Shown here one piece after another: positions 34,063 through 41,737 of a stretch of DNA of 64,000 bases. Where the stretch lies: NCBI GenBank assembly GCA_947426945.1, contig CANEFX010000004.1:1-64000 (forward strand), written 5' to 3'. Each line of letters starts with the position of its first letter. The first letter of the stretch is position 1. Source of the DNA: an uncultured Bacillota bacterium (lineage in GTDB: Bacteria > Bacillota > Clostridia > Oscillospirales > Oscillospiraceae). The notes under the pieces were generated by a model, which did not search any database, was not told where the DNA came from, and worked only from the letters and a program-made list of their open reading frames with translations. A program made the translations under genes and the position numbers.

Positions 34063-35322
34063 CTATACAGCATCCCCGAACAGTGACAGCTGTTCCGGCA
34101 TGGGAGCCGCCAGGGCGGGGGCCTCCAATGAGATCAGGTGGCGCAGCAGACCGTCCTCACTGACACGCAGTCCGGTCATCATCCGCCCGGAGCAGGTGAG
34201 GAAGTACTGGGCCCGCTTGAGAACCACCCCCAGCCGCTTCAGTCCCTCAAAGCTGAGAGGACCCACCCGCCGGGCTCTCAGGATACGCCGGGCCGACCGC
34301 ACCCCCAGGCCCGGCACCCGAAGTAAAACCTCGTAGTCCGCCCGGTTGACCTCCACCGGGAAAAACTCCAGGTGGCGCAGGGCCCAGCAGCACTTTGGAT
34401 CCATCCGCGGGTCCAGGTTGGGCCTGGACTCGTCCAAAATCTCCTCTGCCCGAAAGTGGTAGTACCGCAACAGCCAGTCGGCCTGATACAGCCGGTGCTC
34501 CCGGAGCAGAGGGGGCTGGTAGTCCTCGGACACGGGAACCAGGGGGCTGACGGGCATATAAGCGGAGTAGAACACCCGCTTGAGCTGATAGCGGTCGTAG
34601 AGGGCCTGGGTGAGGGTGAGGATATGCCGGTCGCTCTCCGGGGTGGCTCCCACGATCATCTGGGTGGACTGCCCCGCCGGGGCGAATCGAGGGGCGTGAC
34701 GGTACACCGCAATCTCCTGTTTGGATTGGGAAATTCCATCCCTGATTTGCCCCATAGGGGCAAGAATGGCCTCCTTCTTCTTATCCGGGGCCAGCAGGGC
34801 CAGGCTGGGCGAAGACGGCAGCTCAATGTTCACGCTCAGCCGATCGGCCAGCAGGCCCAGCCGCCGGGTAAGAAGAGGGTCGGCTCCCGGGATGGCCTTG
34901 GCGTGTATATAGCCGCCGAAACGGTGCTTCTCCCGCAGAATGCGCAGGGTGCGGATCATCAGCTCGGTAGTGTAATCCGGACTCTTGATCACCGCCGAGG
35001 ACAGAAACAGCCCTTCAATGTAATTGCGGCGGTAGAAGCCCATAGTCAGCTCGCACAGCTCCTCCGGGGTAAAGGCCGCCCGGGGCACGTCGTTGGACCT
35101 GCGGTTGACACAGTATTGGCAGTCATAGATACAGACGTTGGTCTGAAGCACCTTCAGCAGAGAGATGCATCGACCGTCGGCGGAGAAGGAGTGGCAGCAG
35201 CCGGCCATCGTCGTGTTTCCGATGGTCCCCGGCCGGCCCGAGCGGTCCAGCCCGCTGGAGGTACAGGCGGCGTCGTACTTGGCTGCGTCGGCCAGAATAT
35301 TCAGCTTGTCCAGCAGCTCCAC
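34063..35322 (-). CDS. TIGR03916 family putative DNA repair/modification radical SAM protein
   Basis: 419 residues from GTG 35322, behind AAGGAGGGAG; the longer frame would extend to 35382. The radical SAM [4Fe-4S] ligands are Cys64, Cys68 and Cys71 in VCIYDCQYC. The barrel is followed by a helix-hairpin-helix DNA-binding motif near residue 345 (LLRVPGLGVRSARRIL), and the tail MPEQLSLFGDAV has a QLSLF motif resembling a sliding-clamp (beta) binding site. That motif and the HhH suggest action on DNA; the clamp-binding reading is inference. Confidence 0.9.
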   Translation of the reverse strand: MELLDKLNILADAAKYDAACTSSGLDRSGRPGTIGNTTMAGCCHSFSADGRCISLLKVLQTNVCIYDCQYCVNRRSNDVPRAAFTPEELCELTMGFYRRNYIEGLFLSSAVIKSPDYTTELMIRTLRILREKHRFGGYIHAKAIPGADPLLTRRLGLLADRLSVNIELPSSPSLALLAPDKKKEAILAPMGQIRDGISQSKQEIAVYRHAPRFAPAGQSTQMIVGATPESDRHILTLTQALYDRYQLKRVFYSAYMPVSPLVPVSEDYQPPLLREHRLYQADWLLRYYHFRAEEILDESRPNLDPRMDPKCCWALRHLEFFPVEVNRADYEVLLRVPGLGVRSARRILRARRVGPLSFEGLKRLGVVLKRAQYFLTCSGRMMTGLRVSEDGLLRHLISLEAPALAAPMPEQLSLFGDAV

Positions 35323-35370
35323 AGGGCTCCCTCCTTGAGAAAATATGTTCGATAGAACTGTTGTACTATC

Positions 35371-35398
35371 ATTATAGCGCAAAAAGATCCCGTGTCAA
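35371..35398 (-). promoter_or_regulatory. Consensus sigma-A promoter of the TIGR03916-TIGR03915 operon
   Basis: On the minus strand TTGACA (35398-35393), 16 bases, TATAAT (35376-35371), 49 bases before the GTG start. Confidence 0.8.
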
Positions 35399-35425
35399 GG
35401 GGGAATTTTCCGGAAAAAGAATATA

Positions 35426-35454
35426 TTGACCGTTCCCCAACAAATGAGTAAAAT
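35426..35454 (+). promoter_or_regulatory. Sigma-A-like promoter of the NSS transporter
   Basis: TTGACC (35426-35431), a 17-base spacer and TAAAAT (35449-35454), 34 bases before the ATG and divergent from the DNA-repair promoter. Confidence 0.65.
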
Positions 35455-35487
35455 GAGAATGTTGTATTTGATGAGGAGGCAACCATT

Positions 35488-36873
35488 ATGGAGAAACGAG
35501 AAACATTTTCCTCCCGCCTGGGCTTTGTGCTCATTTCGGCGGGTTGCGCCATCGGCCTGGGCAACGTGTGGCGCTTTCCCTATATCACGGGGCAGTACGG
35601 CGGGGCGGCCTTTGTGCTGCTGTACCTGCTGTTCCTGGTGATTCTGGGCCTGCCCGTCATGGTGATGGAGCTGGCCGTAGGCCGGGCCAGCCAGCGGAGC
35701 ATCGCCCTGTCCTTCCAGCGGCTGGAGCCCAAGGGGAGCAAGTGGCACTGGTACAGCTATGCCGGCTTCGCGGGCAACTACCTGCTGATGATGTTCTACA
35801 CCGTCATCGCCGGGTGGCTTCTGTACTACTTTGTGGAAACCCTTCGGGGCAGCTTTGCAGGGCTGGACGCGGGCGCGGTGGCCGGCAAATTCAGCGACCT
35901 GCTCAGCCGTCCGGGAACTATGACGGCCTATATGGCAGTTGTGGTCTCCGTCGGCATGCTGGTATGCGTCCAGGGGCTGCGCAACGGCGTGGAACGGGTG
36001 AACAAAGTGATGATGGTCTGCCTGCTGGCCCTGATGGCGGTGCTGGCAGTGAACTCCGTCCTGTTGGAGGGGGCTGGCGAGGGCCTGCGGTTCTACCTCC
36101 AGCCCAATTTCCACAATCTAATGTACGACGCCGATGGAAATTGGATTCTGGGCGAGGCAATCTTTGCCGCCATGGGTCAAGCCTTTTTTACCCTCTCCCT
36201 GGGCATCGGGGCCATCGCCATCTTCGGCAGCTATATCGGCAAGGAACACCGGCTGGCCGGAGAGGCCCTGCGCATCGGCGTGCTGGACACCTGCGTGGCC
36301 TTTGTGGCGGGCCTGATTATCTTCCCCGCCTGCTCTGCTTTCGGCGTGTCCACCGGGGAGGGTCCCGCCCTGGTGTTTATCACCCTGCCCAACATCTTCA
36401 ACCATATGCCCATGGGGAACCTGTGGGGGGCCGCCTTCTTCCTGTTTCTGTCCTGCGCCGCCCTGTCCACCGTAATAGCCGTTTTTGAGAACATCATCTC
36501 CTTTACCATGGACCGGTGGTGGATGAGTCGAAAAAAAGCGGTGCTGGTCAACCTGATCGGGGTATTTCTGCTGTCTATGCCCTGTGTGCTGGGGTCCAAT
36601 CTGTGGTCCGGCTTCACCGTGCTGGGTATGGACATCTCCGGCCTGGAAGATTTTCTGGTCTCCCAAAATATTCTGCCCCTGGGCTCGCTGGTCTATGTGC
36701 TGTTCTGCACCCATAGGCGGGGCTGGGGCTGGAATCGCTTCCTGGCTGAGGCCAACCAGGGCGACGGCCCGGCCTTCCCTGAGGGCGTACGGTTCTATGT
36801 CAGCTATATCCTGCCCCTGATCGTTTTTTTCATCTTTATCATGGGCTACTGGAATCAGTTTGGCTCCAAATAA
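35488..36873 (+). CDS. Sodium:neurotransmitter symporter (NSS/SNF) family amino acid transporter
   Basis: 461 residues, GAGGAGG before the ATG. Eleven to twelve membrane helices. The N terminus carries the family's GCAIGLGNVWRFPYITGQYGGAAFVLLYLL, where the unwound helix 1 binds Na+ and substrate, and helix 6 shows AAMGQAFFTLSLGIGAIAIFGSYI. Known bacterial members import amino acids such as tryptophan, tyrosine or leucine with Na+. Substrate cannot be read from the sequence. Monocistronic. Confidence 0.93.
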   Translation: MEKRETFSSRLGFVLISAGCAIGLGNVWRFPYITGQYGGAAFVLLYLLFLVILGLPVMVMELAVGRASQRSIALSFQRLEPKGSKWHWYSYAGFAGNYLLMMFYTVIAGWLLYYFVETLRGSFAGLDAGAVAGKFSDLLSRPGTMTAYMAVVVSVGMLVCVQGLRNGVERVNKVMMVCLLALMAVLAVNSVLLEGAGEGLRFYLQPNFHNLMYDADGNWILGEAIFAAMGQAFFTLSLGIGAIAIFGSYIGKEHRLAGEALRIGVLDTCVAFVAGLIIFPACSAFGVSTGEGPALVFITLPNIFNHMPMGNLWGAAFFLFLSCAALSTVIAVFENIISFTMDRWWMSRKKAVLVNLIGVFLLSMPCVLGSNLWSGFTVLGMDISGLEDFLVSQNILPLGSLVYVLFCTHRRGWGWNRFLAEANQGDGPAFPEGVRFYVSYILPLIVFFIFIMGYWNQFGSK

Positions 36874-36881
36874 AAAAATCC

Positions 36882-36908
36882 CCGCGCCGCCCCGTCGGGG
36901 CGGCGCGG
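36882..36908. terminator. Bidirectional terminator between converging genes
   Basis: CCGCGCCGCCCC (36882-36893) and GGGGCGGCGCGG (36897-36908) are perfect complements. On the minus strand GATTTTTTTATTTGG follows, a strong tract for the ECF gene; the plus strand, serving the NSS gene, has a weaker one. Confidence 0.88.
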
Positions 36909-36915
36909 AGTCATT

Positions 36916-37431
36916 TTACGGCATGGCGTCCCTCAGTCTTGTCAGCAGCCGGCACAGCGGCCTTTCCAGGGCCAGGGTCAGGCCGAAATTCCCGGCACAG
37001 TGGAGCAGATCAAATGGAATTCCCGCCATCCAATAGGAAAAGGCGGCCCAAGGCCCCCCCGCAAAATAGGGCAGGGCGCACAGCGCCCCAAAGCCAAGGC
37101 CAAAGGCTCCGCTGGCCGCGGCCCACGCCAGGGGGGACAGCTCCCTCTTCCGTCCGATCAGCAGGACGGCCAGGGCCCACAGGCTCCAGATATACAGATA
37201 GGTCACCCACCACAGGTGAAAGCCGTAGAGCAGCCCCTCCAGCAGCGCAAATGTATAGATGATATAGAACACCTGCCGGCCAAGGACCAAAGTATATATC
37301 AGAATCAGCAGCGACACCGGCTCGATGTTGGGCAGAGGCGACATGGCCGCCTGCAGGGCGGTCGTCACGGCGGCCAGCATGGCGCACAGCACCACCTGAC
37401 GGCTCTTTGTCTGCCAGCTTCTTCCGTTCAT
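36916..37431 (-). CDS. ECF transporter S component, probably for cobalamin or a precursor
   Basis: 171 residues. Six membrane spans: VVLCAMLAAVTTALQAAMS, ANIEPVSLL-type loop (LPNIEPVSLLILIYTLVLG), VFYIIYTFALLEGLLYG, YLYIWSLWALAVLLIG, GAFGLGFGALCALPYF and a last helix with GNFGLTLALERPL. This is the plan of substrate-binding S components of group II ECF transporters, which need separate EcfA/A'/T. It shares an mRNA with a DUF4430 gene under a cobalamin riboswitch, so a corrinoid ligand is likely (CbrT-like role). No energising module lies nearby. Confidence 0.82.
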   Translation of the reverse strand: MNGRSWQTKSRQVVLCAMLAAVTTALQAAMSPLPNIEPVSLLILIYTLVLGRQVFYIIYTFALLEGLLYGFHLWWVTYLYIWSLWALAVLLIGRKRELSPLAWAAASGAFGLGFGALCALPYFAGGPWAAFSYWMAGIPFDLLHCAGNFGLTLALERPLCRLLTRLRDAMP

Positions 37432-37442
37432 GGCAGCCGGCC

Positions 37443-37835
37443 TCAGTAGGTGGACATGGTCAGCTCAAAATGGTCGCCGTCCGCAACGGGGGTCGCATCC
37501 GCTCCTGTGTCCACTCTGCCGCCGTCTTTGGTGATACACCACCACTGCCGCAGGCTGTCCTGGGCCGTCTCCCCGTCCACTGCGGTAATAAACAGGCCGT
37601 AAGCGCTCTGTTCCCCCTCTGCCAGCTTTTCCTCCAGAAGCAGCTGGCCTAAATACTCCGCGTCAGTATGGTAAGTAAACTCCCGGCTGCTCTCGTCGGC
37701 GTGAATCACCTGGACCACAACGGTCTTGTCCCCTGGCTGGATCTGGGGCCTGGAAAAATACCACAACCCCAGCATCAGGGCCGCTGCCAGGGCCAGCGCG
37801 GCCACGGCAAACAGTGTCTTTTTGCTTCCTTTCAT
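37443..37835 (-). CDS. DUF4430 (transcobalamin C-terminal-like) membrane-anchored protein
   Basis: 130 residues from ATG 37835, behind GGGAGGT; the longer frame would enter the riboswitch. An uncleaved-looking anchor (about 7-28, LFAVAALALAAALMLGLWYF) is followed by one small beta domain: KTVVVQVIHADESSREFTYHTDAEYLGQLLLEEKL, then GLFITAVDGETA, then QWWCITKDGGRVDTGADATPVADGDHFELTM. This DUF4430 fold matches the C-terminal domain of eukaryotic cobalamin carriers. Situated outside the membrane, it could capture cobalamin for the adjacent S component. Confidence 0.82.
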   Translation of the reverse strand: MKGSKKTLFAVAALALAAALMLGLWYFSRPQIQPGDKTVVVQVIHADESSREFTYHTDAEYLGQLLLEEKLAEGEQSAYGLFITAVDGETAQDSLRQWWCITKDGGRVDTGADATPVADGDHFELTMSTY

Positions 37836-37879
37836 GGTAAAAACCTCCCTGCTGTCTCTCGCAGCATGTGTGTTATGTC

Positions 37880-38035
37880 TCCAGGCAGGTCTTCTGACTT
37901 GAGGCTCCACACCCGGCTCCGCCTTCCCGATTTCTCAGTGGCATTCTGAAGCCCGGCTCCCCTCTCACAGCGGCGGGACCGTACCTTTCTTCCCTATTCT
38001 TCCGGATTTGTCCATCCGGACACCTGGAGCGGGGT
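37880..38035 (-). promoter_or_regulatory. Cobalamin (AdoCbl-type) riboswitch
   Basis: Read on the minus strand, the leader shows the conserved blocks of the class in order: GGTACGGTCCCGCCGCTGTG, then GGGGAGCC, then the B12-box-like AATGCCACTG, GGGAAGGC, and the closing CAAGTCAGAAGACCTGCC. It begins near 38028, a few bases after an extended -10 promoter (TGGTATGAT, 38045-38037), and ends 45 bases before the DUF4430 ATG. Such switches repress downstream uptake genes when cobalamin is plentiful. No clear terminator is seen, so control may be at translation. Confidence 0.92.
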
Positions 38036-38193
38036 TATCATACCACAGTCCGGCAAAAAAAGGAAGTCCCATACTAGGGGCTCTGGTGGGAAACCTCCCA
38101 AATACAGCGCTTTTACCTGCGTTTCCTCTGCCTTCGGCGGAAAAATATGCAGACAAATTCTCTCAGCGGACATTTCCGCTTCGGCGTTTTTAC

Positions 38194-38222
38194 TTGACAC
38201 ACACCGCGTAAGATGCTAGTAT
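38194..38222 (+). promoter_or_regulatory. Sigma-A promoter of the cysE-VOC-cysS operon
   Basis: TTGACA (38194-38199), a 17-base spacer and TAGTAT (38217-38222). The start would be about 38229, at the 5' end of the T-box. Confidence 0.75.
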
Positions 38223-38234
38223 ACTATATTGTCA

Positions 38235-38460
38235 GCGCGAGGAACGGAAAAGTAGCAGCCCGTCCAGCGGTCAGAGAGAGCCCCTCACCGGCTGAAAGGG
38301 GGCTTACGGCGGAGGGTTGTGAAGTGCGTCCGGGAGCGCGGCGGGTAATGCCGCCCGGCCTGGCCCCGATAGCGGCCAATCGAGTGAAAATGAGAGTGGA
38401 ACCGCGAGAAGATCGCCTCTTATGCCCTTGTGGGCATAGGAGGTTCTTTGTTTATCCCCG
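38235..38460 (+). promoter_or_regulatory. T-box leader, cysteine-specific
   Basis: Stem I begins with AACGGAAAAGTAGC and the AG-rich internal loop GGTCAGAGAGAG. The specifier loop GAAGTGCG places TGC (Cys) at 38325-38327. The T-box core AGTGGAACCGCG lies at 38395-38406; its TGGA would pair with a UCCA tRNA end, and tRNA-Cys carries U73. A terminator stem follows (CCTCTTATGCCC 38416-38427 with GGGCATAGGAGG 38432-38443) with TTCTTTGTTT. Uncharged tRNA-Cys would favour antitermination into cysE. Confidence 0.93.
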
Positions 38461-38473
38461 TATGTATTTTGCC

Positions 38474-38500
38474 GTATGGGCCGCCCAGGGCGGCCCATAC
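38474..38500 (+). repeat. 13-bp perfect inverted repeat before cysE
   Basis: GTATGGGCCGCCC (38474-38486) and GGGCGGCCCATAC (38488-38500) are complements around a single base. It lies between the T-box terminator and the AAAGGTG site of cysE, where it could stabilise or insulate the processed mRNA. Confidence 0.6.
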
Positions 38501-38518
38501 AGAAAGGTGATTAGCTCC

Positions 38519-39205
38519 ATGTTTAAAGCCTTAAACGAGACCCTGGAGGCTTACCAGCGTCGGGACCCGGCGGCCCGGTCCAAGCTGGAGATCCTCCTGC
38601 TGTACCAGGGAGTCCACGCCACCCTGTATCACCGGCTGGCCCACTGGCTATACTGTCACAAGTGCAAGTTCCTGGCCCGGGTTATCTCCCAGTGGTCCCG
38701 GTTCTGGACGGGCATCGAGATCCACCCCGGAGCCAGGATCGGCCGGCGGTTCGTCATCGACCACGGCATGGGCATCGTCATCGGCGAGACCGCCGAGGTG
38801 GGAGACGATGTGCTTATCTACCACGGCGTCACCCTGGGGGGCACTGGCAAGGACCAGGGCAAGCGCCACCCCACCATCGGCAATAATGTGCTCATTTCCT
38901 GCGGGGCCAAGGTGCTGGGGCCCTTCAAGGTGGGGGACAACGCCCGCATCGCCGCCAATGCCGTGGTTCTGTCCGAGGTGCCGGAGAACGCCACCGCCGT
39001 GGGCATCCCCGCCCAGATCGTCCGCATCGCCGGCCGCTCCACCCGCTACGCCGACGACGTGGACCAGATCAGCGTCAACAACCCCACACTGGAGAAGCTG
39101 GCCGCCCTCTCCGCCCGGCTGGAGCTGGTGGAAAAACTGCTGGATGAGAAATTTTTGGAGGAGAAAGCTCGGGAAAGCGTAAGGAGGGATCGTGATGCTG
39201 TTTGA
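38519..39205 (+). CDS. cysE: Serine O-acetyltransferase CysE
   Basis: 228 residues from ATG 38519 (AAAGGTG upstream); the longer in-frame extension runs through the T-box and is excluded. A short helical N-terminal domain is followed by left-handed beta-helix hexapeptide repeats with the family's [43 protein letters not shown] and [19 protein letters not shown]. Catalytic His-Asp pair in VIDHGMG and the GGTG loop bind acetyl-CoA. It makes O-acetylserine for cysteine synthesis. The tail (about 185-228) is an extra helical extension. Confidence 0.95.
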   Translation: MFKALNETLEAYQRRDPAARSKLEILLLYQGVHATLYHRLAHWLYCHKCKFLARVISQWSRFWTGIEIHPGARIGRRFVIDHGMGIVIGETAEVGDDVLIYHGVTLGGTGKDQGKRHPTIGNNVLISCGAKVLGPFKVGDNARIAANAVVLSEVPENATAVGIPAQIVRIAGRSTRYADDVDQISVNNPTLEKLAALSARLELVEKLLDEKFLEEKARESVRRDRDAV

Positions 39206-39575
39206 GCGGATGCACCACGTGGCTGTCATCGTCTCGGACTACGAGAAGGCCAAGGAGTTCTATGTGGAGAAGCTGGGCTTTCCCGTCCTCCGGGAGAACT
39301 ACCGGCCCGACCGGGGGGACTGGAAGCTGGACCTGAAATTCGGGGACAGCGAGCTGGAGATCTTTTCCATCCCCAACGCGCCGCCCCGGCTCAGCTACCC
39401 GGAGGCCCGGGGCCTGCGTCACCTGGCCTTCCGGGTGGAGGATATTGAGAGGGCAATCCGGGAACTGGAGGAGAAGGGCATCCCCTGCGAGCCTGTCCGC
39501 CGGGACCCGTACACCCAGCGCCGCATGACCTTTTTCCACGACCCGGACGGCCTGCCCCTGGAACTCCACGAATAA
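39195..39575 (+). CDS. VOC superfamily (glyoxalase I-like) protein
   Basis: 126 residues from ATG 39195 behind AAGGAGGG; GTG 39192 is adjacent. It overlaps the end of cysE by 11 bases. One VOC module: [25 protein letters not shown] (metal His), LELEIFSIP-type middle ([14 protein letters not shown]), [15 protein letters not shown] (second metal His) and [14 protein letters not shown] (metal Glu). Close to the YaeR/SMU1112c-type proteins, whose substrate is uncertain. Its place between cysE and cysS under a Cys T-box suggests a link to thiol metabolism. Confidence 0.9.
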   Translation: MLFERMHHVAVIVSDYEKAKEFYVEKLGFPVLRENYRPDRGDWKLDLKFGDSELEIFSIPNAPPRLSYPEARGLRHLAFRVEDIERAIRELEEKGIPCEPVRRDPYTQRRMTFFHDPDGLPLELHE

Positions 39576-39671
39576 ACCCATATGATACGGTCCGGCAATC
39601 CCGCCGCACCGCAGACAATCAAAAACGGCGTGCCCGCTGGGCGCGCCCCGCAAAACGGAGGATGAAAGAAA

Positions 39672-41117
39672 ATGCTGCTATACAATTCCGCCACCCACAA
39701 GAAAGAAACGTTCACCACCCACATTCCCGGCCATGTGGAGATGTACACCTGCGGCCCCACGGTGTACCACTTCGCCCACATCGGCAACCTGCGCTCCTAC
39801 ATCATGGAGGACGTGCTGGAGAAGTTCCTGCGGTACGACGGCTACGACGTAAACCGGGTGATGAACATCACCGACGTGGGCCACCTGTCCAGCGACGCCG
39901 ACACCGGCGAGGACAAGATGCTCAAGGGGGCCAAGCGGGAGCACAAGACGGTGATGGAGATCGCCCAGTACTACACCGACGCCTTCTTTGACGACTGCCA
40001 CAAGCTGAACATCAAAACCCCCGATGTGGTCCAGCCCGCCACTGGCCTCATCGACGACTTTATTAGAATTGTTTCCGGTCTCATCGACAAGGGCTACGCC
40101 TACGTGGCCGGGGGAAATGTGTACTTCGACACCTCCAAGCTGGATCGGTACTATGTCTTTAACGACCACGACGAGGAGGACCTGGCAGTGGGCGTCCGGG
40201 AAGGAGTGGAGGAGGACCAGAACAAGCGAAACAAGAACGACTTCGTCCTCTGGTTCACCAAGAGCAAGTTTGAGGACCAGGCCCTGAAATGGGACTCCCC
40301 CTGGGGGGTGGGCTACCCCGGCTGGCATATCGAGTGCTCCGGCATCTCCCTGAAATACAACGGCGAGTACCTGGACCTCCACTGCGGCGGCATCGACAAC
40401 GCCTTCCCCCACCATACCAACGAGATCGCCCAGTCTGAGAGCTACATCGGCCACCCCTGGTGCAAACAGTGGTTCCATGTCCACCACCTGAACACCAACT
40501 CCGGCAAGATGTCCAAGTCCAAGGGGGAGTTCCTCACCGTCTCCCTGCTGGAGGAGAAGGGCTACGACCCCATCGTTTACCGCTTCTTCTGTCTCCAGAG
40601 CCACTACCGCAAGGGGCTGGTGTTCTCCTGGGAGAACCTGGACAACGCCGCCGGGGCTTTCCAGAAGCTCATCGCCAAAATCGCCGCCCTGGACCCTGCG
40701 GACGGCCCTGTAGACGAGGCCGCAGTGTCTGAATATAAGGAAAAATTCCGGACCCAGGTGGGCAACGACCTGAACACCGCCCTGGGGATCACCGCCCTGT
40801 ACGACGCCCTCAAGTCCAAGACCAACGGCGCCACCCGGCTGGCCGTGCTGGACAGCTTTGACCAGGTGCTGTCCCTGTCCCTGCTGGACAAGGCCGCCAA
40901 GGTGCGGGAGGAGCAGAAGAAGCAGAAAACCGCCTCCCAGGGGGGCTATACCATCACCGGCGAGGGCGACCCGGCCGTGGACGCCCTGGTCCTTCAGCGG
41001 TATGAGGCCAAGAAGGCCAAAAACTTTGCCGAGGCCGACCGCATCCGGGATGCGCTGAAGGCCCAGGGCATTGAGGTCACCGACCTGCCCGGCGGGGCCA
41101 GCTGGAAGAGGATATAA
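39672..41117 (+). CDS. cysS: Cysteinyl-tRNA synthetase CysS
   Basis: 481 residues. Class I signatures: HFAHIGNLR (HIGH-type) near residue 35 and KMSKSKG near residue 280. Zn-binding cysteines include YTCGPT and the WHIECSG block, with the HHTNEIAQSE region after it. The C-terminal helical domain contains LVLQRYEAKKAKNFAEADRIRDALKAQGI, the usual anticodon-recognition tail. It charges tRNA-Cys. Last gene of the T-box-controlled operon, 96 bases after the VOC gene. Confidence 0.97.
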   Translation: MLLYNSATHKKETFTTHIPGHVEMYTCGPTVYHFAHIGNLRSYIMEDVLEKFLRYDGYDVNRVMNITDVGHLSSDADTGEDKMLKGAKREHKTVMEIAQYYTDAFFDDCHKLNIKTPDVVQPATGLIDDFIRIVSGLIDKGYAYVAGGNVYFDTSKLDRYYVFNDHDEEDLAVGVREGVEEDQNKRNKNDFVLWFTKSKFEDQALKWDSPWGVGYPGWHIECSGISLKYNGEYLDLHCGGIDNAFPHHTNEIAQSESYIGHPWCKQWFHVHHLNTNSGKMSKSKGEFLTVSLLEEKGYDPIVYRFFCLQSHYRKGLVFSWENLDNAAGAFQKLIAKIAALDPADGPVDEAAVSEYKEKFRTQVGNDLNTALGITALYDALKSKTNGATRLAVLDSFDQVLSLSLLDKAAKVREEQKKQKTASQGGYTITGEGDPAVDALVLQRYEAKKAKNFAEADRIRDALKAQGIEVTDLPGGASWKRI

Positions 41118-41122
41118 AAAAG

Positions 41123-41147
41123 AGAGGTCTCCCACCGGGAGACCTCT
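41123..41147. terminator. Bidirectional terminator between cysS and the coiled-coil gene
   Basis: AGAGGTCTCCC (41123-41133) and GGGAGACCTCT (41137-41147) are perfect complements. The minus strand continues TCTTTTTTATA, a strong tract for the 41159 gene; cysS ends just before it on the other strand. Confidence 0.85.
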
Positions 41148-41158
41148 GCCATTATAAA

Positions 41159-41569
41159 TCAGTCCTGCTTTTCCTCGGGCTGCTCGGGAGCTTCTTCCGT
41201 GTGTACAGGGGGCTCCTCGGGCTGTGCCTCAACCTCTACGGCCACGGCTTCCACCTCCACCTTGACCTCAGACTCGGGATCACCGGGCTGCTTCAGCTCT
41301 GCAATCCGCTCGTTGTTGGTTTCAATGACAGCCTTGGAAGCGGTGATCCGCTCACAGGCGGCAGCAAAGGCCCCGTCCGGGGCGGCGCCCTGCTCGGCAT
41401 AATAGAGCTTGCCAATCTCAATATATGCCTTCTTGATGGTGTCCTCCTCGGCCATATTGGCGGTTTTCAGCCTGGCAATCTCGGCCAGCCGCTTGGACTG
41501 GGCCACACCCGCCTGGGCCAGATCGGTGGCTTTATCCTTCAAGGTCTCAAAGGTGCTCTTAAAATCCAT
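41159..41569 (-). CDS. Small coiled-coil protein of unknown function
   Basis: 136 residues, AAGGAGG before the ATG. The first ~90 residues are alpha-helical and coiled-coil-like (MDFKSTFETLKDKATDLAQ, AQSKRLAEIARLKTANMAEEDTIKKAYIEIGKLYYAEQ, ASKAVIETNNERIAELK). The last ~40 are an acidic Glu/Pro/Val tail. No signal peptide or membrane segment. Similar short proteins with IKKAYIEIGKLYYE cores are common in gut Clostridia, but I cannot assign a function. It has its own promoter and terminator. Confidence 0.8.
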   Translation of the reverse strand: MDFKSTFETLKDKATDLAQAGVAQSKRLAEIARLKTANMAEEDTIKKAYIEIGKLYYAEQGAAPDGAFAAACERITASKAVIETNNERIAELKQPGDPESEVKVEVEAVAVEVEAQPEEPPVHTEEAPEQPEEKQD

Positions 41570-41612
41570 GGTAGTAACCTCCTTAAATTACGGTCTCCCG
41601 CTTGATGCCTCT

Positions 41613-41641
41613 ATTCTATCCAATTTCTCTCCCGGGCGCAA
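41613..41641 (-). promoter_or_regulatory. Sigma-A-like promoter of the coiled-coil gene
   Basis: On the minus strand TTGCGC (41641-41636), a 17-base spacer and TAGAAT (41618-41613), 44 bases before the ATG. Confidence 0.55.
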
Positions 41642-41701
41642 GAGGCTTTCCCCTTATTTAATGATTTTTTCATCAGAAGTATATTTGCCTTTCAGATTGA
41701 A

Positions 41702-41730
41702 ACGGGCTCCCGGCACAATCGGGAGCCCGT
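41702..41730 (-). terminator. Terminator of the uracil permease gene
   Basis: ACGGGCTCCCG (41702-41712) and CGGGAGCCCGT (41720-41730) are perfect complements. On the minus strand TTTCAATCTG follows, 8 bases past the stop. Confidence 0.8.
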
Positions 41731-41737
41731 CTGACTC

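Noticed and set aside
38213-38519. N-terminal extension of CysE into the leader
   Set aside because: These bases form the T-box and its terminator; the ATG at 38519 has the ribosome site and the family's usual N terminus.
39678-41135. 485-residue ORF antisense to cysS
   Set aside because: It is the complement of a well-defined synthetase. Its composition is Gly/Val/His-rich with no motif, and it has no ribosome site; GC-rich codons leave few stops on the opposite strand.
41123-41147. Possible regulatory hairpin controlling cysS
   Set aside because: It lies past the cysS stop between converging genes and has a T tract; a terminator explains it.
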